Position numbers and translations under genes: made by a program | The notes under the pieces: model-generated | What the model was told of the DNA's origin: nothing | Databases searched by the model: none | The model's input: the letters and a program-made list of their open reading frames with translations, nothing else | Shown: positions 30,955-41,615 of the stretch, piece by piece | Numbering within the stretch: the first letter of the stretch is position 1 | Layout: every line of letters starts with the position of its first letter | Source: Schistocerca nitens | Lineage: Eukaryota > Arthropoda > Insecta > Orthoptera > Acrididae | DNA length: 64,000 nucleotides | Direction: 5' to 3' | Assembly (NCBI RefSeq): GCF_023898315.1 | Contig: NC_064615.1 | Coordinates: 1,187,753,413 to 1,187,817,412 of the forward strand

Positions 30955-31979
30955 GGTTGTGTTCAAAATGACCACCAGCAGTGGCAGTACACGCGTCCGG
31001 TCTGGTGTGGAACGACCGCTGCACAGGTACTATCGTTTCAGTTTGGATGTCCGAGCAAGCTGCAGTAATACACCATTCCATATCATATGTAGTCGGTATG
31101 TCCTTGCAGAGCACCTTTCCGCACAGAAAGAAGCCTACAGCTGTCAAATCTGGGGAATGAGTTGGCCGAGGTACAGATCTGCTCCGTCACGTCCGACAGT
31201 TTGGAAACAATCCACAAAGATGTCCTATAGTTCTTCGTGCACTGTGGGTTTGACAGCCATCGTGTTGATACCACAGGACCCTCCTAGCCTGCAGAGGAAT
31301 GACTTCTAGCATCTGTGGAAGATGGTCTGTTAGGAGGCCACGATACTTGTGCAAATTCTGTGTTCCATCTGTGCAAAAGGAGTCTATGAACTGATGCTTC
31401 AGTATACCACACCATACATATACACTCCAAGGATGCTGACATTTCACCTGACAATGCCAACAGGTATTTTCAACAGAGCAATAGTGCATATTCTGGCAGT
31501 TTATCTGGCCATGATCGATAAATGTGCTTCATTATTAAACAAGCCTCTGGAGTATCCTGTCCTAATGTCCATGTACAGAAGTTAACACGATTCTCATAAT
31601 TGTTTCCAGGCAGCTCTTGATGGAGTGAGATGTGAAAGGGATGGAATCTATGTTGTTGTAGAATGTGTACGACTCTTGCCCAATTCATTTATTCCTCATG
31701 CAATTGCGCAAGAGCTAACATGCGGATCAACTGCAACAGCAACAAGAATATTAATTTCTCCTTCTTCTGTCGTCTCTTTTGTTTCCTTCTGTTATATTGT
31801 CCAGGTGTTATACTGCCACTTTCACATAACTGGTTGAAGAGGTTGATAAATAATTGCCAAGACGGTTGTCGTCTATTGGGATATCTTGCCGCATACACTG
31901 TACAAGAATGAACGGCATTTTTCTTACACTCTCTGTACACCGTGAGCATTTTGGCTTTTTCTGCATTGGTAGATCCCAT
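30955..31979 (-). pseudogene. Mariner-group transposase (DUF4817/HTH type), broken
   Basis: On the minus strand the ATG at 31979-31977 starts GSTNAEKAKMLTVYRECKKN, then AARYPNRRQPSWQLFINLF (the DUF4817-type HTH). In later frames come RVVHILQQHRFHPFHISLHQ, NYENRVNFCTWTL (about 31688-31580), VKCQHPWSVYVWCGI and IGPF-like HQFIDSFCTDGTQN (31480-31370), and VLWYQHDGCQTHSARRTI (second Asp, about 31260). The end near 30960 is eroded. Several frame changes break it. This type is widespread in arthropod genomes. Confidence 0.78.
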
Positions 31980-32199
31980 TGTCCACTCACAAATTACTGC
32001 TTGGACTGTCACACACTGCAAGTTGCAATACACTCAAGGAACACACAAGCACACTCCAAGCAAACATAAGAACATCATATCTGGAAACTACACAGGTTGA
32101 ATGGCACAAACCAGTGTCAGTGTGGAAACTTCTCAAAATACGATATCTTGCGAATGACTTACAACAGAAAACAAACACTGCTGACATTCTAATTTATCC

Positions 32200-33540
32200 T
32201 ATTTTTAATTTTTCTAAGTATTATTAGAATCTATTTACCAGCTAACAATATGATCTCCTGACTATCAATTTATTCTGTGGAACCACACATCAACAGCAGT
32301 TTCCATTTCTGCAATATTTGTGGAGCATGTTTTACGGGATTCACCCTTTATATGAGTTCTGAATCTTGGTCAAGATGAGGCGTGTTTTTACGTTCTTCAT
32401 CCAAACACCTACTTTTGTGAGGCAGTTCACTCTTTTTAATACTTAAAACTGTACCTGAATTCTGAGCTTTGAAAACAACCACTTCTGAACTGTACATCCG
32501 TTATTGGATTCATAATCCCCATTTATTACTATTACTAGTTTACATACAATGTGTCTGCTGCAAATATCCCTATATATTGTAGCACCAGATGTAGGCTGCA
32601 TGTTAGTGTGTCATTGCTCATATCTGTACTGGGTGATTCGATGATGAGTTAAAATTTCACGGTTGATGGGGAAGGGTAAATATATCAATTTGATGTTAAA
32701 TATCCTGATACGGAAATGTCTTAGTTGAAAGTTATACACGTAAAACATTCTCATATCACTGATAGTGGAATACATTCACCAGTTATGGTGTTGCTAAGAT
32801 TGTAGGACAGGCAGCTTTTAGAGGCGGTAATACAGACTGAAATAAGAAAAATTTTCCAGTAAATATGGGTTCTAAATTGCATAGCTTAAGAGCTATCAGC
32901 ACTTATTCATCTTTACTACTGTGAAACACATCCCTGCTACTGAAGAAATGCCCATACCTCTTATGACATTACATTTTAGAGCCCATGTTTACCAAATGTT
33001 TTGACTTGTTTTGGTCTGTACTACCAACTCTGAAAGTTGCCTACCCTACAGTCTTAGCAAATAATGGTAGCAGTGCATGTATTCCATTGTCAGAAGTATC
33101 AGAACAATTTCCCCATATATCTTTTGACTCTGTCATTTCCAGACCAGGGTCCCTGATCTCAGAGTAACACATTTACCCTTTTTTATCATCCCAGAAAGTT
33201 TGTAACATCATCGAGGAATCACCCTGAATTTGGGTTTCCAACAACATCTTCCCCCATCAAACGTGACAATGTATCCCCTACTTTTGGCTAATGAAACAAG
33301 AAAAGTTAAGGTCTCCAATTGTAAATCTTTTTTTTCAGTGTGTTTTCTATTCTAAGCAGGTTGTGGTTAGAATTTTATTTGTATATTTTGTTCATAAAAT
33401 TCAGCTGTGAGGAAGCGTTCATATCAGTAATAAGTCATGTTCAGTGTTCAACAGTAACCCCCCCTCTATCTATCTCATCTGTCTTTCTCTATCTTCTTTT
33501 GTTCAGTAGCTTTATTGTATATGCTAATATAATAATAAAA
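32200..33540. other. Intergenic DNA, nothing recognised
   Basis: No supported gene or mobile element; AT-rich with short scattered frames only. Confidence 0.3.
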
Positions 33541-33700
33541 CAATGGAAAATCCAGGATGGAATGTAACAATATTATGAGAAGGAAAGTTGCTACTCACCA
33601 TATAGTGGAGATGCTGAGTCACAGATCGCCACAACAAAAAGCTTTTCACACTTAAAGCTTTGGCCAATGGCCTTTTTCAACAAAAGGCACACGCACACAT

Positions 33701-33762
<62 letters not shown>

Positions 33763-33994
33763 AAACAGAACTCACACACATGACTGCGGTCTCCGTGTGG
33801 TTTCAGTTGCCTGAAACTGCAGTCGTGTGTGAGAGTTGTGTTTATGTGAGAGTGTATGTGTGCATGTGTGTGTCTATTGAGGACAAAGGCCATTTGCCAA
33901 AAGCTTTACGTGTGAAAATCTTTTTGTTGTGGCGATCTGTGACTCAACATCTCCACTACACGGTGAGTAGCAACTTTCCTTCTCATAATATTGC
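33541..33994. repeat. Foldback element with CA-repeat centre, family F1
   Basis: The left arm (CAATGGAAAATCCAGGATGG, ATATTATGAGAAGGAAAGTT, GCTACTCACCATATAGTGGA, GATGCTGAGTCACAGATCGC) recurs inverted on the right (GCGATCTGTGACTCAACATC, GGTGAGTAGCAACTTTCCTT, CTCATAATATTG). The arms are about 100 bp or more; the right one lacks the outer 30 bp. A long (AC)n run, about 33705-33755, sits inside. Half of another copy lies at 41214-41615 and a fragment at about 48330-48365. Confidence 0.85.
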
Positions 33995-34500
33995 TAATAT
34001 AATAATAGTTATTTTTCTCCTCTGCCTTCACTGGACTTAAATCTATATTATTCATACACTTGGAATATACTATCTCATGTGCATACTGCTGCCTCTGTCG
34101 TAATCTCCACACTATAGGTACTAAACTTACATTTGTAAAAAATAATTATCCCTAAGTTTCAGGTCCTCGCTTAAGACAATGGATTGGTCTCCGCAAATTA
34201 ATGTGCTCTAGGTATGCGTAACTTATGAGAAACTTAACCAATAAATCGGATTTTTACTGTTGTTTATTCATCTGGCTGGAAAAAAGAGAGCAGACTTTAC
34301 AAAAAAAAATTTGTTAATTTATCACATTATCTTATGAGCTCTACATTTTCAGTCCCTTTTCTTTTCCATCAACTGGGTCCATCAGAAAGACTACTTTCAG
34401 ATGTGGTATACTAGCTATTTTATACAGTCCCTCATACCAATGAAAGAATTTACTAGTCTTTGGCTTTTATATCTGAATGTAGATGGTATGCTCATTCCTC
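33995..34500. other. Intergenic DNA, nothing recognised
   Basis: AT-rich; no supported feature. Confidence 0.3.
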
Positions 34501-34509
34501 TAGGTGAAA

Positions 34510-35290
34510 ATTCAGTGCTGTTCCTTTTTCATTATGTTCTTGCACTCTGCATGTGGCTTGCTTTCTCAATTGTTTGTTGACACACTGCTTCACATTGCCC
34601 ACATCTACTCTTTCTTCTACAGACAATGGGAAAATTTTAACAAGGGTTCACCAATAAACTTTTTAACTAATACCTCCATGTGGTAATTCATTTAAAATAA
34701 CTAGAAATTTTGGCATTAAATCAGCACTGGTGGTATGTCTGCTAGAACTATATGTTCTACATAACCTATCAATCTCTTCCATTACCATATCAGAGGGGCT
34801 GGAGTGTGAGTGATATTTTCAAATAGTGACACACATTACACCTTGCCACGTTAAAAATTCTTTAAAGTTATGACTTCTAAATTGAGGCCCCATTGTCAGT
34901 AAGTAACCAATTTGGTTTTCCAACCCACATGTTAAAAATTCTTGAAAGTCATTTCTTATAATTTGTGTTCCTTTGTCAGTAAGTAACCAATTTGTTTTTC
35001 CCACAGCCTCAAAATATTCTTTTAAGCAACGGATGATGATTTAAGTGGTTACTGACTTTATTCAACAAAATATACATTTTTAACCAGCATTCTAATAACT
35101 CCAGATAACACCAGCTCTATGTTTTGGCAGATGGCCATAACATTCTGCAGCTGTTAAATCGTGCAGTGCTTTAGGTATAACAGGGTGCAACATACATGTT
35201 AAATGGCTATTGTGTCTTTCTGGCAAGCCATATGTCAGCAAAATATTCTTGCCAATAAAACCTAAGCTTTTCAAATAATGTTTTAATGAT
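34510..35290 (-). pseudogene. Gypsy-type integrase fragment with 27-codon duplication
   Basis: The minus strand reads IIRCLKEYFEAVGKTNWLLT (about 35040-34980) and LLTDKGTQ..NDFQEFLT, then a second version LLTMGPQFRSHNFKEFLTWQ (the integrase core 'LxSDxGxQFxxxxFxxxL'), then YHSHSSPSDMVMEEIDRLCR and LCRTYSSSRHTTSADLMPKF, NELPHGGIS, and in another frame FPLSVEERVDVGNVKQCVNK with AEQRAxxHN-like RVQEHNEKGTALNFHL to about 34510. This order (core, helix, C-terminal region) is that of Ty3/Gypsy integrase. Stops (TGA after MCVTI near 34818, TAA near 34680) and shifts show that it is dead. No LTR was found. Confidence 0.8.
34850..35000. repeat. 81-bp tandem duplication in the integrase fragment
   Basis: Two units (from 34850 and from 34931) share GTTAAAAATTCTT and GTCAGTAAGTAACCAATTTG; the offset is 81 bp, exactly 27 codons, so the duplication keeps the integrase frame. 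The units differ at many positions, so the event is old. Confidence 0.85.
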
Positions 35291-35292
35291 CC

Positions 35293-35490
35293 CAGACTGA
35301 AATTTTCACTTTGCAGCAGAGTGTGTGCCGATATGAAACTTCTTGGCAGATTAAAAGTGTGTGCCAGACCAAGACTGAGACTCAGGGCCTTTACCTTCTG
35401 TGGGCAATCCCTTTACTGATTGAGGTACCCGAGCACAGCTTGTGACCCTTCCTCACAGCTTTACAGCCACCAGTAATAAGTTTTAATAAT
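35293..35490. repeat. Degenerate tRNA-related repeat
   Basis: The words TTTTCACTTTGCAGCAGAGT, GAAACTTCTTGGCAGATTAA and AGACTGAGACTCAGGGCC match the repeat at 36296-36433. In better-kept copies (from memory) this carries an antisense tRNA-like segment with a B box. Here it is too worn to be a tRNA. Confidence 0.5.
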
Positions 35491-35580
35491 GTCTTTAATG
35501 CACTTCTGTATATAGGAGTATCCATACCTCTTATGTAGGAACCAGATTAGGTCTTCCACAACAGTCTGTGGAATGCATCT

Positions 35581-36180
35581 GAGGGTGTGCTGAAAAGTAA
35601 TTCCTCCCAAATGTTTATTCTCTTCCCAATATCAGTTGACGTGTTACATTTCATGCGTATTACTCAGTCGACTTTCTCACTTTGCTGAAAAAAGCTGCAA
35701 CTCTCTGCCACTAGAGGGCTCTGGATTGTAGCATGTAACATGGTTGTGTGTAGCATAACTGTGTTGATGAATGTGCAACAGCATCCCATATTCAAGTTTC
35801 TAAGTGCAACAGAGTTTGTTCGTACATAGAACACCCTCTCCTTCTGACCACACAAAAGCACTGCACACCTGCAACAATCTGATGCCTGGGGTTAACTGTG
35901 AGTGATTGTCCTCCACACAGTCCCGACTAGGCTCCATCCAGCTTTCATTTGTTTCCAAAACTTAAAAAACACTGTCAATGACCTCACTTTGATACTGATG
36001 AAATGGTGCAAGCAGAGGTCAGGTTGTGGTCATTTCTACAGTGACAATATCAACAAACTGGCCTCCATGCCTCCATTGGGAGAACTGTGTGGGTGACAAT
36101 GTTGAGAAATGAATATATAGACATGAAAAACAAAGATGTAGAATGTTAATGAGGTTTGTTTTAGTTAAAAATCTTCAAGA
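35581..36180. mobile_element. Mariner-related deleted element
   Basis: It begins GAGGGTGTGCTGAAAAGTAA, which I recall as a mariner-type inverted terminus, and later carries antisense transposase-like words (CAACAAACTGGCCTCCATGC, GAGGTCAGGTTGTGGTCATT, ATTCTACATCTTTG-type segment near 36130). No frame survives, and the matching right end is absent. Confidence 0.45.
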
Positions 36181-36295
36181 TTTCTTACAATAACAATTTG
36201 CTTTTCAGTATGCCCTTGTAGTTTTCAATACTGTAAATCCAGATCTCAGTCATCATAACAAGACACCTTAATATATATTAACAATTTGTTCTTTA

Positions 36296-36433
36296 GAATG
36301 AGATTTTCACTCTGCAGCAGAGTGTGTGCTGAAATGGAACTTCCTGGCAGATTAAAACTGTGTGCCAGACCAAGACTCGAACTCGGGACCTTTGCCTTAA
36401 GGCACACAGTTTTAATCTGCCAGGAAGTTTCAA
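36296..36433. repeat. tRNA-related repeat folded back on itself
   Basis: GGAACTTCCTGGCAGATTAA at about 36339-36358, then AACTGTGTGCC, recurs inverted as GGCACACAGTTTTAATCTGC and CAGGAAGTTTC (about 36400-36433). Between the arms lies AGACTCGAACTCGGGACC, a B-box-like word on the minus strand. A short hairpin element. Confidence 0.7.
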
Positions 36434-37129
36434 TTTGTTCTTTCCTTCTCAGATAATGTATCTTGTTCACATGAGGCAAATATGTTTGAAATTAATTATC
36501 TGTCTTCATTCTTTCTTTAATTTTTCCTGCTAGGGTGACTATTGACAGAAAATTAATTGTGAATCTAACCCTGGGACCTTCAATTCAGGTCATTAAATTC
36601 ATACCTAATGGCAGGTAACCTGGATATAGCATCTGGCCACTACATTCTGCAAGTACTTCACACACTTTATCCCCATTTGAAATAAAGATGTACCTCAATA
36701 GCCACCCCTAAAAATCTGGATTTAAGGTTTAAGAACCACTGGTAGCCGTGTGGCAAGTAGTAGTGGGCAGTGTGAAGCGGAACGACTAGTAGTGTCGTGC
36801 TGTAAGCAGGTCCCTGCCCTTGCAGTACGGGTGACTATTCTATATGAAAAATAACAAAGTAAATGTTATTTACTATTATTCAGGATGTAGCAGTATTTTG
36901 AAAAATAGTAGCTGTGCTTCTAGTTTACTACGCTACATTTAACTAAAACTACCTTTTCAGCCATATATATATAGTGTATGTACCTGTAGCAAATTTAGCC
37001 CTGCAGTTCCATCTCAACCATGACGAAACTTCTAATTCTTCCTGAGTAAGAAGTGTACAAAAAGTTTTAAATAAAGGTTTATGTGTCAAAATGGAAGATA
37101 CACATTTTATGGTTGTTATGAACTTTGAA
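36434..37129. other. Intergenic DNA, nothing recognised
   Basis: No supported feature. Confidence 0.3.
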
Positions 37130-37348
37130 CATTGTTGAGAAAATGCTTTGATTCTGAGGAAACTACGTACAAATGAGAGAATAATGGCCCTGAAGGTGTT
37201 GAGAGTGGTGGCAGACAGGTGTCCACAGGGGAGTAGCACATTGTTGAAAAATGCTTCGATTCTGAGGAAACTATGTACAAATGAGAGAATAATGGCCCTG
37301 AAGGTATTGAGAGTGTCAGCAGACAGGTGTCCACAGGGGAGTAGCACA
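37130..37348. repeat. 109-bp tandem duplication (two units)
   Basis: The unit starting CATTGTTGAGAAAATGCTTT at 37130 repeats from 37239 (CATTGTTGAAAAATGCTTCG). Both contain ATTCTGAGGAAACTA, AGAGAATAATGGCCCTGAAG and CAGACAGGTGTCCACAGGGG. Similarity is high by eye. The second unit ends in GTAGCACACA, where the next SINE is inserted. Confidence 0.92.
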
Positions 37349-37353
37349 CAACC

Positions 37354-37610
37354 GACTGAGCGAAGTGGCGCAGCGGTTAGCACACTGCACTCTCGTTTGG
37401 GAGGACGACGGTTCAACCCCATCTCCGGCCATCCCGATTTAGGTTTTCCGTGATTCCCCTAAATAGTTTCAGGCAAATGTTGGGATGGTTCCTTTGAAAG
37501 GGCACGGCCGGTTTCCTTCCCAATGCTTCCGTAATCCGAGCTCGTGCTCCGTCTCTAACGGCTTCATTGTCGATGGGGCATTGAACACTAATCTCCTCTT
37601 CCTCCTCCTC
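37354..37610 (+). mobile_element. tRNA-derived SINE, family 2
   Basis: Head GACTGAGCGAAGTGGCGCAG (A box GTGGCGCAGCGGTTAGCACA) and a B-box-like GACGGTTCAACCCC; body GGCCATCCCGATTTAGGTTT and GGGATGGTTCCTTTGAAAGG; 3' end rich in CTTCCTCC. The 9-bp target duplication CACACAACC lies at 37345-37353 and 37611-37619. A shorter relative lies at 53236. Confidence 0.92.
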
Positions 37611-37649
37611 CACACAACCAAAACCTCACCTTAATAGACAGCACTTACA

Positions 37650-37784
37650 TACTTGATCCATTTCACCTGTACTTGATCCATTTCACCTGTCACTCTTCTT
37701 TTATTTTTGCTGTAATATGTGCTTGGATCATAATGATCCTCTTGAAATTACTGCAACCAGGTAACTGGTTGCAATAATTTCAAG
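37650..37784. repeat. 21-bp tandem pair and a 20-bp-arm hairpin
   Basis: ACTTGATCCATTTCACCTGT occurs twice in tandem at about 37652-37691. At 37741-37784, CTTGAAATTACTGCAACCAG and its inverted copy, with one mismatch, surround a 4-base loop. The two are close but not obviously connected. Confidence 0.85.
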
Positions 37785-38179
37785 AAACTTTTATTCAGCA
37801 CAATTGCAGTGCTCCCTATCCATAATGGATAAAAGTGTTATAATGATCCTCATTTCATAATTCATTCCCTCATTCCTTGTAAGTAATATTCATGCCATAC
37901 CTCAGAGTCACCAGCCTGCAATGTGATGATTCCTTGTAAGTAGTTTTCATGAAGGCATGTTAACGTGTCTGGCATTTAGCCAGATATCACCACATCTGTG
38001 CACAGTATTTGACAAAGTCATTCATTGTCTTCAGCAGGTGCTATCTGAGACTGCTACTTGAGTGGAATGGGTCAAGCGTTGGTGCCTGTTGCCTCCCACT
38101 CTGTCTGTGGGGCACTCTCACAAATGTGTTGAGACATTGCATCCTCAGTCTGGTGCACCTGGCCACAAACTGGCATTCC

Positions 38180-39860
38180 ATTTTCAGTTCAGTGTGCTTG
38201 ACAGCAATCTGGTGTTCTGATATAGGCACATGCACTGCACGATCTGTCTGGGGTTTGTTCCCCACATCCACAGTCTCAGTTCTTATTTTTGTCAAGTTCT
38301 AGTGCCGCTCCCACTGCCATTGCCTTTCTAGCAACTGCAGTGCAGGATCCCTGGCTCTGCTGAGTGTCACAATTCGTGAGGTTTTGTGCCACCTTTATCT
38401 CTCAGCTTTCTTGTAACACTGTAACACTAACTGGGAACCTGTGCTAGAACCGTTGTTTTATCTTATATCGTCACATGATTAAGTTCCGGATAGTGCTCAG
38501 TGATGGCCAGTTTAGTTTTCTGCCCCAGATGAATGTACCTCTAATGCTCAATGTCTGATGCTTATGTCTCAGTTGTTTGGCTGATGTAAAACATGCCACA
38601 TTGGCAAAGTATATTATACATTCCTGGTTTTCATAAGCCCAAGTACTGTTATTTTGGTAGGTGGACAGAACACACTCGATGCTATGCTGATGTTGCTCAT
38701 GTTGATCTTTTCTCTGACGTGTAAAAGAGTAGCTGGTTGGAAGGCCTTCTGATTCTGTTTGCCTCTGTATCCATTTTTACAGAAGACAGCATAAATACCT
38801 ATTTCTGACGTGAAAAGATCTTGGTGTGATAAGGTGTGTGCCCTGTGGAACAATGTCTTTAGTACTCCATACTCCTGTGCTGTGTGATGACAGCTGCTAG
38901 CTTGCAGGTATAAATCAGTGTGCACTGGTTAGCAATACACAGTATCATCAAAAGACCCATGTGCTCTCCTTGTGACATGTACATCCAGAAATGGAAACTG
39001 ACCATCCTTCTCCAGTCCCGTTGATAAATTTGTTTTTGGGTGGTGTGAGTTAAAATATTCCAAAACCTCCTTCAGCCTCTCACTGCCATGAGGCCAGACC
39101 ACAAATATATCAACCACATACCCGAAGAAACATGTAAGTTTGTGTCTAGCCATCTCTGATACTTGCTCCTCAAATTTCTCCCAGATGGCAGCCACTGGAG
39201 ACAAGGGGTGGCTCCAGGCCACTCTTCGTGTGCTCGTAATATCGGCCAAATGCAGAATATATGTTGAATCAGTATATGCCTGAAAAAATCCATCATATCA
39301 TCACATTTGTCTGTAATCAGTTCCTGTGAGTCTTTGAGTGGTACCTTGGTAGACAGAGAGACAATATCAAAACTGACCATTAGAGCAATACTGCAAAACG
39401 GGAAAGACAGTGTGGGCTTAGGAAAACCACAAATTTTTGACATATCTTGCCATTTTGGCAGGTCATATGTTGGCCAAATAATTAGGACAGTGGACATCAG
39501 ATACCAGAACATCAGTGGCACACCCGGCTGAGACAGACAACTTAATCAGCCATTGCCGAGCATTGTCAGTATCTTAATCAAGATGTGAACTGTGAAGAAT
39601 TGAGGGTTCTTGACCAGACCTCCAGATATTGGGCAATGTTATAAGAGAGTCAATGGAGATAAAGGTGGTGGAAAATCTCTTGAATTTTGACTGTGGGTCC
39701 CAACTCAGTGGGGAGTGGGGGGAAGAGCTGCAGCAGACCTCAACTTAAGGAAGAATTGAGAATGTGGGCACAACATGGGGAGCGAACCCCAGACAGATCG
39801 CCAGGTGCATGTACTGAGAACAGAACCCCAGATCGCAATCTGGAACACTGGACAGAATGT
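38180..39860. repeat. Inverted flanks of the Penelope-like element
   Basis: The plus strand at about 39755-39860 (GAGCGAACCCCAGACAGATC, GGTGCATGTACTGAGAACAG, AACCCCAGATCGCAATCTGG) resembles the minus strand at about 38285-38180 (GAACAAACCCCAGACAGATC, AGTGCATGTGCCTATATCAG, AACACCAGATTGCTGTC). So related sequences face each other on either side of the element. Known: Penelope copies often have such inverted or direct pseudo-LTRs. Confidence 0.6.
38290..39531 (-). mobile_element. Penelope-like element (RT plus GIY-YIG), broken
   Basis: On the minus strand the RT reads VSFDIVSLSTKVPLKDSQEL (motif A, about 39380-39320), WSHPLSPVAAIWEKFEEQV (motif B region), CFFGYVVDIFVVWPHGSERL (the YxDD box altered to VVD), LEKDGQFPFLDVHVTRRAHG, then HTDLYLQASSCHHTAQEYGV and KTLFHRAHTL (38925-38830). 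A C-terminal GIY-YIG nuclease follows: NVYNILCQCGMFYISQTTET (about 38620-38560), KTKLAITEHYPELNHV. Frames shift repeatedly and stops interrupt. Canonical PLEs carry exactly this RT-GIY-YIG order. With the DD changed, it is inactive. Confidence 0.85.
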
Positions 39861-40534
39861 CTCAGGACTCTTCTAGTTGGAGTTGTCCACATACGGAATG
39901 CCCAGAACTAACTGTGATGGGCAATTGTCAAAATTGCTCGACCTGTTCCTGAGTTATGTCACATTTCTGAGTCCCCTCCCCTCCCCGCCACAGTTTTTCT
40001 TTCCAGAGAGTAAGTGATATGTCTACCAAGCTTGATAGAAATCGGTCCAATTGTTGTGAAATGTATATACATACAATTTTTTTTCTATTTTATAAATGTA
40101 GAGAATATAGGCACATTATAGAGAGAGCTTATTTTTAGTACAGTTTCTACCAATTAAGTTGTTCTACACCCTGAAGGTGAGTTGATGAAACGTATACACT
40201 AAAACAAAACTGGTCTCCATATGCAGTCTATGGTTGGGGATGTATCCTTGGTCGCAGTTGTGGAATGTTTGCAGCATGTGTCTTATTGAACTTTCATTAA
40301 TTTTTAGTTTGTCATTGAGTTGATGCCTGTGTACAGGAAATCAAAAACAGTATCTTGATGAATGCTTTTAATTTTGTTTTTTGCAGCTTTATCTTCTTAT
40401 GTTCTTATTCTATAGGTAGAAATCGTTTGAAACTATGCCAAGTTTTCAACTCATGTTTTGATGAGAAAGTAGTTAACTTGATTGTGACTGAGACCAATAT
40501 ATGTGGTGTAGAGTTTTGAAACAAATAGGAAATA
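39861..40534. other. Intergenic DNA, nothing recognised
   Basis: No supported feature in this AT-rich stretch. Confidence 0.3.
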
Positions 40535-41213
40535 TGTATGTAAAATTGTACAGATGAAGTGTTAAACTAATTGTGAAGTTTGTAATTTTTTAACATTATT
40601 ATGTACATTGGACTGATAATGTATCCAGCAATAGAATATTGTTGGAGCACAAATTCTCTGTTCAAATTTAACACTTCGTCTAAAATAATGAGCAGAAATC
40701 GCATTCACTTATTGCTCCATTGCATTCATTTTCCAGACAATAAACCACCTAAGAACATGATAAAACCAATAAGTGCAGGCAACTATAAAATATATTGGAC
40801 AGAAAATTTTTCCCAGAATATATATCAGATGAAGCCTTTATTATAAATTAAAGCATGGCATGAACTGAGGATGACTTTTGTTTTAACAGTATATTCCACA
40901 GAAAAAGTCATAAATGTGGTATTAAGATCTTTCAAATTATGTGGTAGTATTGGATATACTTGCGCATTTATAAAAAGAATGCACAAACATTTTGTCTCAA
41001 ATCCTGGTAGAAAGTATCATCCTGGAGCTTTTCAGTAATGTTTTGGAGAGGACCAACCAGTCCTTACAAATAACTATTACACATTTACTCCTCTTGCGAA
41101 CTGCTGTACAGAAAAAATCTGGTGGTAGTTATCATCTTATGGCACCGTAGTTGGAAAATCAAAGGATATAAGGCAAATGGTTTTTTTCTTTCAGCAGAAC
41201 ACGTGTTAGATAT
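40535..41213 (+). pseudogene. piggyBac transposase fragment, second locus
   Basis: It reads IEYCWSTNSLFKFNTSSKIM, then MSRNRIHLLLHCIHFPDNK (about 40690-40745), a degraded stretch, YIPQKKSHKCGIKIFQIM near 40890-40960, DQPVLTNNYYTFTPLANCCT near 41050-41110, and WKIKGYKANGFFLSAEHVLD to 41213. These are the same blocks, in the same order, as the split pseudogene at 100-445 and 13308-14112, but it is a different, independently decayed copy. It ends where a foldback half-element starts. Confidence 0.75.
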
Positions 41214-41292
41214 CATTCCATCAGGCAAAGATTGCACTCTCAGGCAGCATGGTTTCAGTTCCCTGAGACTGCAGTCAAGTGTATGAGTTTCA

Positions 41293-41361
<69 letters not shown>

Positions 41362-41615
41362 AGTTTTCCATTCACATCAATTTGAATTGATGCGGCTGGA
41401 AAACAGAGAACATTTCATTCATGTATGCTGTCGCAAAAGACACCGAGGACACGTGTGTCTATTGTTAACAAAGGCCTTAATGACCGAAAGCTATAATTGT
41501 GAGAGTCTGTTTGTTGTGCCCATCTGCGACTCAGCATCTTCACTATATGGTGAGTAGCAACTTTCCTTCTCATAATATTGTTACATTCCATCCTGGATTT
41601 TTCCATTGTTTAATT
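41214..41615. repeat. Half of a foldback element, family F1, with a (GT)n run
   Basis: The right part matches the right arm at 33900-33994 (CGACTCAGCATCTTCACTAT, GGTGAGTAGCAACTTTCCTT, CTCATAATATTGTTACATTC, CATCCTGGATTTTTCCATTG), and this copy has the outermost bases missing there. A (GT)n run of about 60 bp lies at 41298-41358. The left arm is missing; the fragment abuts the piggyBac remnant. Confidence 0.85.

Noticed and set aside
33660-34040. Frames made of HTHTHT or CVCVCV repeats
   Set aside because: They translate CA/GT microsatellites. The same holds at 30420, 41085, 41279, 49218 and 51310.
37130-37348. CRISPR-like repeat pair
   Set aside because: Only two long, adjacent units with no spacers, in a eukaryotic genome.
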